64,000 bases of DNA from Turnera subulata (GCA_028386065.3 JAKUCV010002086.1:283746-347745), one strand, 5' to 3'; counted from the stretch's first letter, positions 22,907-35,880 are shown. Made by a program: numbers and translations. Notes: generated by a model not told the origin, from the letters alone.

Positions 22907-23476
22907 TATCTTAATTATCCAAGAGTTTGATTTTTATTTAGTGATAAACCAAAATGCAATACTGATAATAACTATGTGCTTATCATAAAAAACTAATAAA
23001 GTTATTTATTTGATTGGAAAAGCTTCATATTATCCTTTAAAAAAAACAATGCTGATAAGAATTATAGTCTTATCAGATAAGCTACTAAATTGTTATCACT
23101 AAAACTGATAAGATTTTTGTTAAGGTGAACCGTAACAAAAGTTTACAGGTGAAAAGAACAAACTCAAAACATAAAACAAAAACACGCTAACAAACATAAT
23201 AATTTTTTTTATTTTATAATATACAGTATATACCGTATAGTTCTTTTTTTTTGAACGGAATTATAGTCCTTTTCTTCTTCTTTCTATTAAACTGATAAGA
23301 ATTAAACTATTATTCTCTGATAAGATTTTTGTTATCATTTTTTTTTATTTGAATTTTGTTTATTCTCACAGAACTAATATAAATACTGGTGTAGACACTG
23401 TGATGTAGTTTACTTTGTGTCACTGTATCTGTGATACAGTTTCTATTTCATTCATCCTCTCTTATCCCTCCTAAGT
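22907..23476 (+). mobile_element. Helitron-like copy 2, segment 1
   Basis: AT-rich DNA with no gene. It ends in CACTGTATCTGTGATACAGTT and CATTCATCCTCTCTTATCCC, motifs that recur at 29310-29410 and, inverted, at 11770-11940. It is therefore the left part of the locus continued at 29303 and 32935, interrupted by E4 and a solo LTR. Confidence 0.35.
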
Positions 23477-24358
23477 TGAAACGCCCCGACCCGTATTTAC
23501 CATACACAGTAAACACGTGCCGGAACTGTAACGACCCAACTAAACAAAGCCCAGCATACAGTGTATACAATAAAACCCTGGCTCAACAGCCCAAAATATA
23601 AACATCACAACCGGCCCAAGGCCCAACAATAACAATAAATAGCACAGCGGAAGACTTTTAAAACTCACAAAAACACTGTATGCGACACTGATGCAAACTA
23701 TGGATCCGAGTCCTGTCCAACGCTGCAGCCTGTCTGGAATGCATCAAACCTGAACCACAAATAACTCAACCTACGGGATGAAAGCCCGCAGGTGAGGGGT
23801 GAGTCCGAAGTGCTCACAACCATGGATAGACGATCAATATGCAACACTAAAATTACTCAAGGCAAAAACACAGGCATAACAGCCAAAATCAAACAATCCA
23901 AAAGACTCGACCCAAAACTGGACCAAGACCCAAAAAGAATTAAACAAAAATCCAATTTCCAATTTTATCTTTCTGAGCCCTGCCACGGATAAGCTGGGGT
24001 CGTACCAGGTTATCGACCTGTTCCTGGTGCCAGATCAAAAAAACCCGGGATCAACATCCCAATATCAAACTCAGGGATCAACATCCCAATTAAACCGGCA
24101 TCAACATGCCCATCACAAGTAACCCAGATCATGGCCACCACAAAACAGTCTCAAACCATCCGGTCGTACCTCTACTTACCACGTGACAATTATATTATCA
24201 TTATTCAAATCCAAGTCTCAGGGATCAACAACCCTAACAAAAATACCGGGATAGACGTCCCATCCAAAACCGAGGATCGACATCCTTATCACAAATTATT
24301 ATTTAACCCATTATACTTAATACCAAAAGACACAAGGATAAACATCCAAAAACTCAAT
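23477..24358 (-). repeat. 3' LTR remnant of E4
   Basis: On the plus strand it starts TGAAACGCCCCGACCC and follows the complete LTR at 26423 closely for about 880 bp. It then switches within AAACTCAAT to AGAGTACTTCTTCTC, the sequence at the ORFa 3' end. The deletion joint is at about 24358-24359. Confidence 0.7.
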
Positions 24359-24420
24359 AGAGTACTTCTTCTCCGTTGTAAAGCTATTATGAATAAATAA
24401 AATAAGTTTTTTCCCTTTTC
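24359..24420 (+). pseudogene. ORFa 3' end remnant (E4)
   Basis: Only the last bases around the stop and the 3' UTR with the AATAAATAAAATAAG poly(A) region survive. They are alignable with 16086-16135 in E3. Confidence 0.5.
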
Positions 24421-25149
24421 AAAATAAAACTCTTATGTCACGAAATCTTATGTTAAACAGAAAAACAAAACATCTCAAAGCATAACAAAAATTAACAATA
24501 AGGATGTAAAATTCAAACATAAAGAAATTAAATGCAAAACTCGTTTAACAAAACCAAAACATAAAGAAGTTAAAACAAAAACATATTTCATGATCGGCGC
24601 TCTAGATCGGTCGTAAACATCCTCGATCCCGAGAAACGTGACATGCACAGCTAACGGTGACGTCCTCGTGAAAATGACGTCCGTTAACTCGCAAGGCGAT
24701 GATCACGAGAACGTCTTGTGTCCTTCGAAAGAAACGTTATCCACTTGTTCACAAATTCCGCATGAGCCAAAAACGTCTATCAAGTCTTGTATCCCTCCAT
24801 GATGTCCGAACAAGTGTAAGCTTGTCGCACATGCGCTCTGCTCGAGGTATGGTCCCATCAATCCAGCCACAACGGTCACGGAAGCATGTGATAAAAGAAG
24901 CAAGAAAAAGTCATAAAAAGAATAAAGCAAGGTAGCCAAGGCGATAGAAAATTGTAAGATGGGAAGGAGTTGAAAAACACTTGCGTTTGTAGCCCGAAAA
25001 ATATATAAAGTAACGAAGCAATAAATGAAGCAACGGCAAAATTTTCAAAAAGCAAAATCCGATCAACGACGAAATTTTGCAAAAAGCAAAACCTCGAAGA
25101 TCGGAAATGGTTTAAAGCGAAAAAGAATCTACTTTCCCTATCCCCGAAA

Positions 25150-25315
25150 AATATTTTATTTTCTTTTTCTTTTTCTCTTTTTCTTTGCCTTCTTTTTTTT
25201 TTTTTGCTTCCTTCTCTTTCTCTCTTTTTTTTCCATTTTCTTACTTTTTCTTCCTTTTTTTCTTTTCCTTTTCTTTTCTTTTCGATTTCCTTCTTCCTCT
25301 TTTTTTTTTTTTTTT
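25150..25315 (+). repeat. Pyrimidine tract upstream of ORFb (E4)
   Basis: A T/C tract in the same position as the much longer one in E3. It follows the shared sequence CTATCCCCGAAAAATATTTT. Confidence 0.85.
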
Positions 25316-25365
25316 TAACGGGGACAGGTGGCATCTATACTTTGAAAAACAGGTAAACATTTTTC

Positions 25366-25373
25366 TATAAAAG
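25366..25373 (+). promoter_or_regulatory. TATA box for antisense ORFb (E4)
   Basis: TATAAAAG about 100 nt upstream of the (mutated) ORFb start, in the same context as in E3. Confidence 0.5.
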
Positions 25374-25471
25374 GCAAAACAACGGAAAGCAAGTATCTTA
25401 AAGCAAACAAATGCTCAGACAAAGAAAACACCATACTCAGAAAAACAAAACACCAACGCGACTAGAACAAC

Positions 25472-26155
25472 ACGCCTGCTCCGTCATCCGTCTTCTTTGT
25501 CGAAGGTGCCAACCTAGGCAGAAGAAACCGGCTGGCCTACAGTATGGTCAACGAGCATCCAGAGGAACTACCGAACGAGCTCGGCAGGATGCCCCGTCTG
25601 ATCTTCGTCGACGAACTCTACTCCTCCAGATTCTTCGTCACTCCCATGGAAGAGACGTTCTTCCTAGAGGACCAAGGAACCCTGAGGACCTCCTTCTACG
25701 GCTCGGCAAATTCTGTCATGTTTTTCATCTCTGAAAGACTTTAGGAGTTCAACCTAGAGTTTACTTGCCATTTCCTGGACCAAGGTACCTACTACCAGCT
25801 CTCGATGACTGCCCAAAGCATGCCTAGAGTCACTCGGCTACCCGCAACTTGGCCGAAGGCCCGACTACTGGTGTGGAACTGCAGAGGAGTCGCTAGGCGT
25901 TCCCAAGAGTTCTCGCATACCCTGAGGGACCTGAAGAACCAGTAGAAGCCCAACATGGTTCTTCTCACGGAGACCCAATGGTAGCCTGAAGACGATCACG
26001 GTCTCATCCCACTCCGGTTCCCCCAAGCAAACCGGTTCGAGCTTCCTGGCCAGAACAACACAGGCGGCATGTGGTTCTCGTGGAGCGACAGCATCCAAGT
26101 CAACATCAACAATGACCCCAACAGCTTCAGGGCCAACGTCGTTCCAAGGCGATGA
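25472..26155 (+). pseudogene. ORFb, E4 copy, start lost and three nonsense codons
   Basis: 684 nt and colinear with the E3 copy. The start is ACG instead of ATG, and stops occur at codons 91, 158 and 171. This copy keeps the TET motif (codons 166-168) that E3 has changed to TKT, and GGMWFSW is present. The nonsense codons include CAG-to-TAG type changes, as expected from cytosine deamination. The lack of any indel over 684 nt, despite this damage, suggests relatively recent death. Confidence 0.6.
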
Positions 26156-26406
26156 ATGTATTTTTTATAAAATATCAATGTAATATTTATGTTTGTAATA
26201 ATATTATTAGCAATATTAATAATATTTATATTTTTGCTTATTTATGGCATCATTTACCTCTTATGTGAATGTTCTGCGACAGCTGGCGTCCCTTGACTGG
26301 ATCCATAATGCACTAACTAAATGATAAAAAATAATAAACAAATGGAGCAAACTATGCAAACAAGAACAACAAACACACAAGGACTGCCCAACAAGACCTA
26401 ACGCCC

Positions 26407-26418
26407 GCTCCGCTACCA
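26407..26418 (-). other. Primer-binding site of E4
   Basis: TGGTAGCGGAGC on the minus strand, 4 nt from the 5' LTR edge. It is identical to the Tekay PBS at 41802-41813. Confidence 0.7.
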
Positions 26419-26422
26419 AAAA

Positions 26423-27885
26423 TGAAACGCCCCGACCCGTATTTACCATACACAGTAAACACGTGCCGGAACTGTAACGACCCAACCAAACAAAGCCCAG
26501 CATACAGTGTATACAATAAAACCCTGGCTTAACAGCCCAAAATATAAACATCACAACTGGCCCATGGCCCAACAATAACAATAAATAGCACAGCGGAAGA
26601 CTTTTAAAACTCACAAAAACACTGTAACCGACATTGATGCAAACTATGGATTCGAGTCCTGTCCAAGGGATAACGCCGCAGCCTGTCTGGAATGCATCAA
26701 ACCTGAACCACAAATAACTCAACCTACGGGATGAAAGCTCGCAGGTGAGGGGTGAGTCCGAAGTGCTCACAACCTTGGATAGACGATCAATATGCAACAC
26801 TAAAATTACTCAAGGCGAAAACACAGGCATAACAGCCAAAATGAAACAATCCAAAAACTCGACCCAAAACTGGTCCAAGACCCAAAAAGAATTAAACAAA
26901 AATCCAATTTCCAATTTTATCTTTCCGAGCCCTGCCACGGATAAGCTAGGGTCGTACCAGGTTATCGACCTGTTCCTGGTGCCAGATCAAAAACCCGGGA
27001 TCAACATCCCAATATCAAACTCAGGGATCAGCATCCCAATCAAACCGACATCAACGTGCCCATCACAAGTAACCCAGATCATGGCCACCACAAAACAGCC
27101 TCAAACCATCCGGTCGTACCTCTACTTACCACGTGACAATTATATTATCATTATTCAAAACCAAGTCTCAGGGATCAACAACCCTAACCAAAATACCGGG
27201 ATAGACATCCCATCCAAAACCGAGGATTGACATCCTTACCACAAATTATTATTTAACCCATTATACTTTATACCAAAAGACACAAGGATAAACATCCAAA
27301 AACTGAACGTACGGGGACAAACATCCCAAAACCAATCAAGACACTGGGAAAAACATCCCGAATCATACCACACCAAATGCAACACTCAACAGCGCAACAA
27401 TCACCAAACACAACAACCCAGTAATATAGGCACATATCGAAGGAAATCCATCCTCACCTTAGCCGATTACTCAATTCCGGAGACAACAACCGGTCCAAAG
27501 CCGGCTCCTCGGGAAACTGCCCGATATCATAACCTATACAATAAAACATTATATACTCACATAAGATGCACATAAGAGTATGCCATGATGCCAATACTGC
27601 GAAATAAACCCATCCCGGTTCATATCCTTTATTATCATCTTTTACAGAAAATATTGTACCGTACGTATATCCGAATATAATTTCGGTACCATACTTTAAT
27701 TAAAACTCTTTTTCCAAAATATTTCCATAAATTAATTATACTTTCCCAAAATATAATCACCATAATTTCCCAGAAAAATAATAACGTATTTATAATTTCC
27801 AGAAAATATATATAGTATTTATCTTTTTCTAAATGTATATACTAATATTTTCCAACACAAAATATAACTACCTTTAATTTTCAAA

Positions 27886-27925
<40 letters not shown>

Positions 27926-29302
27926 CACAACCATAATTTTCTAGGGAAAATAATATATATATATAAAATTTCCAAAAATTATTTTCATGATATATATATT
28001 TTTTTCCAAATAATAATTGTTTTTCCAAAACATAACTTAATTATTTATCAAAGTATATATATTTATATTTTCCTCAAAATACCAGAATTAAATTGATCGT
28101 AATTTTCTCAAAGTAAATATATATTTTTTTCCTCAAAATTAAATACCAGAATATGAATATATATATATATATATATTGTTTTTTTTAGAATTAAATCGGA
28201 CTGGGCCATGAATAGTGCCGGCCCAGACCAAGGCAGCGGGCCCGAAGCACAGGCCCACGCCCAGACCTGGCCCAACACCCATCCACAGCCCAACCCAGGT
28301 AGCAACCCGACCTTCTTTCATTTCAAGGCATAACTTGTATTCATGCGCTTCCGGGTCGAACGCGGGTCGCGGGTCTGCTCACCTAGGGTTGCAGCGGCGA
28401 CGACATAAAGGATGCGAGGCGGCAGCAATCGGTGAAGGCGTCACGAGGCGAGGGCGACGTCGCTGGTACTGGCGGCTGCAGGTGGCGGTGCGAGGCGCCG
28501 CGGCGGCAAGGCAGGGAGGCGGATCCGCGGGTCGACCGACGGGTCAACGGCGCGTCGCGGCATTTTCAGCGTTGGAAGAGCTCGGGGGCGACGGCAACAG
28601 GTCGGCGACGGCGTGGAGATGATGCTGGTGGCGGCGGTGACTCCAGAAGCATCAGGGAACGCTTCAACGTGTACAGTAGCCCGAGGGTGACGACACTGTT
28701 CACGGGTTTTTCTTCTTCTTTTTTTCTTCTTTCTTTTCTTTTTTTTCTATTTTTCCTTTCTTCTTTCTTTTTTTTCTATTTTTTTCTATTTTCTTTTCTT
28801 TTTTTCTGATTCTTGATTGGTTCTTTTTTTATTTTTTTCTCTCTTTTCTTTTTTTTCTCTTTTTTTTTCTTTCTCTTTTTTTCTTTTCCTCTCTTTTTTT
28901 TTTTCTCTCCTTTCTTCCTCTTTTCTTCTTCTCTTTTTTTTTTTTCCTTCCTCTCCTCTCCTGCTTTCTTTTATAAACCGTGGAAACACTGTGCAACCTG
29001 TGACGATCAATAATGGAGCTTGTCTGCATTATGAAGCGAGTCCGGTCTGGACCAGAAAATAACTAATACCCCCTTGGTTATTTTCCGGTGTGATTTTTCC
29101 GAGGATTCCGGGACCCGAAAAATGTCAACTTAGGTCCGTAAAATCCACGGAAAAATCCCGAGCACGAGAGAAGACTCGGTTACGAAAAGCGACGCTCGAT
29201 TTACCTTGAATTAATTACCCAAGATTAATTCATTCGGTAAATCGCTGTAAAAAGACTTTTACAGTCCCGGTAAAAATCCAAATTTTTACCCGGGCTGTTA
29301 TA
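26423..29302 (-). repeat. 5' LTR of E4 (2880 bp)
   Basis: On the plus strand it reads TGAAACGCCCCGACCC to CCCGGGCTGTTATA (C to T change in the terminus). It contains an AT-dinucleotide run (27890-27922), a GC-rich block (28200-28680) with a donor-like GTGAGC (28377-28382), and a 260-bp pyrimidine tract on the plus strand (28705-28965). Confidence 0.75.
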
Positions 29303-29453
29303 TTAGTTTTTATATCGTTCATCCTCTCTTATTCCTCCTTCGTTTTGTTTGATTTTTGTCACTGTATCCGTGTGTGATACTATTTCTATATCATTCATCC
29401 TCTCTCACTCCTTCTCTGTTTTGTTTATACTTGCAGTACGTACGAATATTATT
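29303..29453 (+). mobile_element. Helitron-like copy 2, segment 2
   Basis: It continues segment 1 with CATCCTCTCTTATTCCTCC and a second CACTGTATCC...GTGATAC block. It ends at the target site of the solo LTR. No gene. Confidence 0.35.
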
Positions 29454-32400
29454 TGAAGCACCCCGACCCGTATTTACCGTACACAGTAAACACGTGCCGG
29501 ATGACACTGTTGGGTTGGTTTTATTCGGGTTCGTATGTCACATGTGTTGACTTTGGGCCCGGGTTGTCGGGTTTTATCCTTTGTAGTATTTATTGTTTTG
29601 GCCGGGTTACCGGGTTATTATAGTTATTTTACGTGTCGCTTTCTGAATTGTTGAGTGATTTGTGACATACGCTGTATCTACGTTTGATACCTAGGTTCTC
29701 TTGTCCAAGGGATAACGCTGCAGCCTGTCTGGAATGCACCAATCCTATACAACAAATAACTCATCCTACGGGATGAAAGCCCGCAGGTGAGGGGTGAGTC
29801 CGAAGTGCTCACCAACCAAGGATAAACAATGATATGCAGGCAACTGTAATACTTCAAAGGAGAAATACAGACAATAATCACAACTATACCAAAGTCAATA
29901 CCGTAGGAAACAGACCAAACTCAAGGACTCGACCAACATACCAAGGATTTTATTATTTTTTTTTCCAATTTTATTATTCTGGCCCCGTCACGGATAGGCT
30001 AAGGTCGTACCAGGCTATCAACCTGTTTATGGTGCCAGATCAAAAAGAACCCGGGATCAACATCCCAATATCAAATCTCAGGGATCAACATCCCAATCAC
30101 AATCTCAGGGATCAACATCCCAATAACAATCTCAGGGATCAACATCCCAATAACAATCTCAGGGATCAACATCCCAATCACAATCTCAGGGATCAACATC
30201 CCAATAACAATCTCAGGGATCAACATCCCAATCACAATATCAGGGATCAACATCCCAATAACAATCTCAGGGATCAACATCCCAATCACAAATCCGGGAT
30301 CAACATCCCAATCAAACCGGCATCAACATGCCCATCACAAGTAACCCAGATCATGGCCACCACAAAACAGTCTCAAACCATCCGGTCGTACCTCTACTTA
30401 CCACGTGATAATTATGTCATCATCATCCAAAAACCAAATCTCAAATCAACTTCAAATTTCCATTTTCGTTTTCCCAATTATCCATATCACAGTTTATTCC
30501 GACAAACTAGTCACAACACAGTCTATCGACGTCAAACACAATATCCAAATCAGTCAAACAATTATCCAACTTCCTATTAACTCAAATTATACGACAGACC
30601 AATCCAGCAATAGTTTTATAGCATCAATCATTCACAACCCAACATCAATCGCAACACAGTATCTAAGAAACCATTAACAGCCAATATAGCAGTTCAATCA
30701 CGCAGAGCAATATCAAGAATCACACACAGAAACTACATCAACAAATCCGTATCATCAAATATCCAACAATAATATATATATATCATCCCAATTTCCAATA
30801 TTCAATTTCACAAGTTGTTCAACTTACTATTACCAAAGATTAACCCACAGACTAAACCGTCAACGTATCTTAACACGAATCATTCAGAATTAACAGATCA
30901 ACATCAATCACAACAAAATATCCACAGAACCGATATCACAAACCAACAACAACAACATTAACCATAACAACAGTTTAATCTAACAACAAAACACACAAAG
31001 TATTACAGGCACATATCAAGGCTTATACATCCTCACCTTGGCCGATTACTCAACTCCGGAAAACAATGACCGGTTCGACGCCGACTCCTCAGGAAACTGC
31101 CCGATATCCGAACCTATACAACAAAACCATATATACACATAAATGCACATAATCGGTATGCTATGATGCCAAACTGCGTAATAACCCATCCCGGTTCTTA
31201 TCCTTTATTATTTTCATTTACCGAAAATATTTTACCGTACGTATATCCGAATATAATTTCGGTACCATACTTTAATTAAAACTCTTTTCAAAATATTTTC
31301 ATAAATTAATTATATTTTTCTCACAATAATAATTAACATAATTTTCTGGAAAATATAACATATGTATATATATATTTCCAAGATATTATATTTAATAAAA
31401 CTATTTACCATAATATAATTACTAAGTATTATTATATTAAGGAATCTATATTCCAGAAAAATTAGTCATACGAAATTACTTCCTAAAAATAAATTCGTAT
31501 TAATAAATATACCCATATACATTTTCCCAAAGACAAGATACATTTTCCAAACCATTATAATATCAAAATATTACCTAAGTATATATATTTTTCCAAAGGT
31601 AATCATTTACTATATATATTTTTCCTAGGGTGATGATATTCCAGAAAAATATATTTCCATAATATATTCAGAAATATAACCGTTTATGTGTTTTATATAT
31701 ATACATATTCCATTTTATCATTTATTTATTATCAAGTTATTAAGCAGACTGGGCATGAACAGTAGACCATTCAAGCCCATGCCCAAGCCAAAGTTTCGGC
31801 CCAACTCCCAGCCCGCACACATAACCCACAAACACTAACCCACAAATCACAGCCCAAATTAAACACAACCCACAACCCACAAAACTCAGCCCATACCCTG
31901 AAAACCCACTAACCAACGGGTCACCCGCCTAACCATGACCCGTACTACACATCCGGGTCATCAACACCGGCGGGCTCACCTTGAGCAGGCGGGGCGGCGA
32001 CGAAGTAGGGGACCAGTGCTGACGGGAGGCGAGGCGCGATGACTGCACCGGCGTCGTGTGGCTGTCAGCAGCGGTGAGCTGGCGTGTTGCAGCAGCGGCG
32101 AGCACGAAGGAGGAACGACAGGCGGCGACGATGGGCTGGTGTCGTCCTCGGGTCACACGCGAGGAGGGAGGAGCTGGGTTTTGTGGCGCGACGGGAAGGC
32201 AAGGAAAAGAGGAAAGGAGGAAGGAGGAGGGCTGGTCACGGGTTTGTGGATGGGGGTCTCCGGTCCACGGCACAGGGGAGGAGAGGAGGAGGAAGGAGGT
32301 GTGCAGCGGCGTTGTGACGAGGGGAAGAGAAGGGAGGTTGGGCAGTGGTGATGGAGGAGGAGAAGAAGAAGAGTAAAGGAGAGGGGATGGATGTGTGGAA

Positions 32401-32934
32401 TCGGTGGAGGAGAGGAGAAAAAGAAATGAAGAAGAGAAAAGGAAAGAACAAAGAAAACAGAAGAAAAAAAAAATGGGGGAAGGGGACAAATAGTCACGGG
32501 GAAACAAGGAAAAGAAAAGAGAAGTGGGCCGGCTGTCACGGGTGGCAGTGAAGACAAGGGGTGGGCAGCGGAAGGTGAAAGGAAAGGGGAAGAAAGGAAA
32601 AAAAATAAGGAAAAAGAAAAGAAGAAAAGAAAGGAAAAGGAAGGGAAGAAAAGGAAGAATGGCCAACGAATCGGAATTCCATCCCGAGTCCGAAAATACA
32701 ACTTGGGCTCGAAAAATCCGATTAATACCCCTGAACGTCGTCCAAGTCTCGGAATTGAAAACCGAGGCTCGGTTAGATAGAAAGGTACTCCCGAGCGCGG
32801 GAAAACCCTCGGTTTCGAAAAACGACTCCCGATTTACCTTGAATTAATTACCTAAGATTAATTCAACAGTAAATCACGGTAAAAAGAATTTTACAGTCCT
32901 CGTAAAAATCAAAAATTTTACCCGGGCTGTTACA
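29454..32934 (-). repeat. Solo LTR of the E family (3481 bp)
   Basis: Flanked by the perfect duplication TTATT (29449-29453 and 32935-32939), with TGAAGCACCCCGACCC at the left and GGGCTGTTACA at the right. It contains the 26-bp repeat array (30050-30310), a GC-rich block with a donor-like GTGAGC (31974-31979), a purine-rich stretch (32160-32660) and a 245-aa low-complexity minus-strand ORF (31929-32666). Positions 29505-29700 do not align well with sister LTRs. Confidence 0.8.
30050..30310 (-). repeat. 26-bp minisatellite in the solo LTR
   Basis: About nine to ten tandem units containing CAGGGATCAACATCCCAA, the reverse complement of the array in E2. Confidence 0.9.
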
Positions 32935-34114
32935 TTATTATAGTATTAATAGTTACTTTGTTTCTCTAAATTAAGCATTCTGATTATTTTTTCTATATTT
33001 TCTATCAAATATAATTATGTATGTTAATTTCTTAAATATATTTTTTTGTAGGAAAATGAATATTAATGCTTTTTTTTGCAGGAAAATGAATATTAATACT
33101 TTGGATTTTTTACAGAATCTCCTTATTAATCTGGATATGATATTAATCGATGCAAAGGTATGTTTTAAATATTAATTATTTTAATTAGTTTTTTTCATCT
33201 TTCCTACCTTTTTTGTCATTTTGGTTTTTATACATAGTATTAGCTTTTGATATTTTATTTTCCATATTTATATTATATTTTCTATTTACTACATAGTAAA
33301 TTTTTTTTTATCTGCTTTCCCAATTTTTATTTTTAAAAATTACTCTTTTTTATTATTTTTATTATTAATCAATTTTTTCAGTTTTTTTTCTATATTTTTT
33401 ATTTTTTTAGGGTTCAATGATGCTTTTATAAATTTACAAAATTAATTATTATTTATATTATTATTGAATATTTTATTTTATCTATTTTCTAAATTATATT
33501 ATATTTTTTGTTTTAACTTTTTGGCATGATAATAGTTTTATATATATATTCCTGATTTATATATTTTTAAAATTACTCTCTTATGTCTTTTATTTTTTTA
33601 ATATTAATTAATTACTTTCATTTTACTTTTGTTGTTTAATATTTTATTTTTTTAGGGCTTAATGATGCATGTTTAATCTTAAAAAATTATTTATTATTTA
33701 TATTATTATTAAAATGGTTTTCTAATTAATTTTTTTACTTTCCTGTTTTAATGTTTTTTGCCTAATAATAGTTTTTTTATTTATTTTCTTGAATTAATTA
33801 TTTCTTCTATTGTTTAATATTTTTTGCTTTAGGGGTCAATAATGCATGTTTAAATATAAAAAATTAATTGTTACCTATATTATTAGTAAATATTTTATTT
33901 ATTTATTTTTCTGATTTATATTCTATTTTAATATTTTTATGCATAATAATATTTTTTTATTTACTTTCATGATTTATATAATAAAACGGAGAAAAATGTT
34001 TAATTTTTTTCCAATTTATTTGGGTATATAAGATAGCAAATTCCTAGAAATAATTGTTAATGTGTTCACTGATTTTATAAAAATTAATTAATATACAAGC
34101 TTGTGGAACCACAG
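32935..34114 (+). mobile_element. Helitron-like copy 2, segment 3
   Basis: AT-rich. It holds the second RPA-like exon (33082-33157) and a long intron-like region with three diverged repeats marked by TTTAGGG-TCAATGATGC-type boxes (about 33405, 33650 and 33830). It ends at TGTGGAACCACAG, a short stem with a 2-nt loop, which together with 40852-40863 resembles a Helitron 3' end. Confidence 0.35.
33082..33157 (+). pseudogene. Second RPA70/DUF223-like exon, internally deleted
   Basis: The acceptor TTTTTTTGCAG and donor GTATGTTTT match copy 1. One frame reads MNINTLDFLQN then LLINLDMILIDAK. It keeps the LDMILIDAK end of the OB-fold motif but lacks the RVSRLW part present at 11474-11621. Too short to be functional. 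Confidence 0.4.
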
Positions 34115-34511
34115 TGATATGGAAAAATATAGAGAGAAAATGGAAATTGTATTAATCTCTCCAATTTGCCATTAGTTTGTACACGAATATGGACTCTTTA
34201 TTTATAGAGCCAAAATGCACTGTAGCGTCATTTCAAAGCAAGCCTTGAGTTGGCCGTGGAGCTTCCTTAGGGAAGCCATAGGGAGTGTCCTGTGCTGGTG
34301 CGGGATGTCTTGAATTGGGCTTCCGATTTGGGTCCTAGGGCTATTATGCAACTTCCAGTGGAACTTTGAGTCTCGGGACCGTCATGGAGCTTCCCAGGGA
34401 ACACCTTGGTTAGTATGGGCTCCTCTGTTTGCTTGGTTACTTGGGCCATCATGCGGTCCAGATTATGGGCTCGAGGGTTTATCGGGTCCACTAATATTTT
34501 GGGCCAAATCA
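34115..34511 (-). repeat. LARD 3' LTR (397 bp)
   Basis: On the plus strand it begins TGATATGGAAAAATATAGAG and ends GGGCCAAATCA. It pairs with 40450-40846 without length change. Confidence 0.8.
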
Positions 34512-35319
34512 CTAGCCCCCTAAATGGTTGAATCTTGGCACAAGTTCAAGTATTTAAGTATTTATGGCCCTTTGGATGTCAACATATTTTAGGGAATACG
34601 CTTTGAAAAATACTGACTCGTTTAAAACCTTATCAGGAAAAACCCAATGGGATAAAAACCTGATGAGGAAAAAAGAGTGTAGTCTTAGGAAGATTTTGAG
34701 GGTGCAATGGCCTATTCCTTCTTGGTGTGGGAAGCATCTTGATAAGCTCCGAAGTGACATGCTGCATAATGGGTTCTGACTCGATATGTGGCTTTCCGAA
34801 CTGAGGTATATGTACTCTTTTCAGCTGCTTGGGTAGGTACCCTTTTTGTTTGCGAAGAGCCTCTTTAAGAGGTGGGCGGCCTTTTAGGTACCATGTGATT
34901 AGGTGGCGCTAGAAGGAGGGCATCCAAAAGGACATTGGTTCCTCTGAAAGGATATTTTTGAAGATACTTCATCATCCTTGATAGGATTCGAACTTCTCTT
35001 GCACCATTTAGAATCTTCGGGTAGCTTTCCTGCCTCCAGCCTTGTCATTTATTGCTTGGGCTTCCCAGCCTTCCTAACATTGGGCATGGCTATGGGGTTT
35101 TGAGTGGAAACATGACATAAATTATTCTTCGTGATCTTCAAGGGAGTTTTGGTGAGGATTTTCTCGGAGGGTAGCTGTTCGCCTCTATGCTCCCTTCAAG
35201 TGGTAGTCATTTGTTTGCACGTTGAGTGTGTGGTTTTGAGGAACTCGCCTCTTTACTGTTTTGACTCTGAGTTGGAATAAGCCTCTCCGTTTAAAGGATA
35301 CTATTGCATTTGTTATCAT

Positions 35320-35880
35320 CATTGGGCACCTTTCGGCTTTCATTGTGAGCCTATTTAGAGTCTAGGTTCGGAACCACTCTATGGGTGATCTTCATTGGGC
35401 ACCTCCTGGCCTTCATTTTGGGACCTCCGTGAGGTTTCTTGCTTAGCACCACTATATGGTTTATCTTCATTGGGAACCTTCTGGCCTTCATTTTGGGACC
35501 TTCATAGGGTCTTTTGTTTTGAACCACCTTATGAGTTATCTTCGTTGGGCACCTTCAGGCCTTCATTTTGGGACCTCCGTAGGGTCTTGGTTTGGAACCA
35601 CTCTAGGAGTGACCTGCGTTGGGCACCTCCTGGCCTTTGTTTTTTATCCTCAATAGGATCTTTGTTGGAAACCACTCTATGGGTTATCTACGTTGGGCAC
35701 CTCTCGGCCTTTATTTTGGATCCTTAATAGGATCTTCATGGGGAACCACTCCACGGGGTTATCTACGTTGAGCACCTCCTGGCCTTTGTTTTGGACCCTT
35801 AATAGGATCTTCGTGGAAAACCACTCCACGGGGTTATCTACATTGGGCACCTCCCGGCCTTTATTTTAGTGATCATTTTC
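35320..35880. repeat. About 75-bp tandem array in the LARD
   Basis: About eight diverged units, each starting near TTGGGCACCTCCTGGCCTT and spaced 72-80 bp apart. Overlapping ORFs here (35395-35727, 35456-35656) are by-products of the repeat. Confidence 0.85.

Larger units (their letters stand above)
23477..29302 (-). mobile_element. Non-autonomous LTR element E4, partly deleted
   Basis: Flanked by TAAGT (23472-23476) and TTAGT (29303-29307), a target duplication with one change. The complete LTR is at 26423-29302. The other LTR is cut to 23477-24358 and joined to the 3' end of ORFa, so the rest of that LTR, the polypurine tract and most of ORFa are lost. ORFb lies on the plus strand, antisense to the element, and is broken by nonsense codons. 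Confidence 0.75.

Noticed and set aside
30050..30310. Regular repeats resembling a CRISPR array
   Set aside because: Units are contiguous with no unique spacers, in a plant LTR; an ordinary minisatellite.
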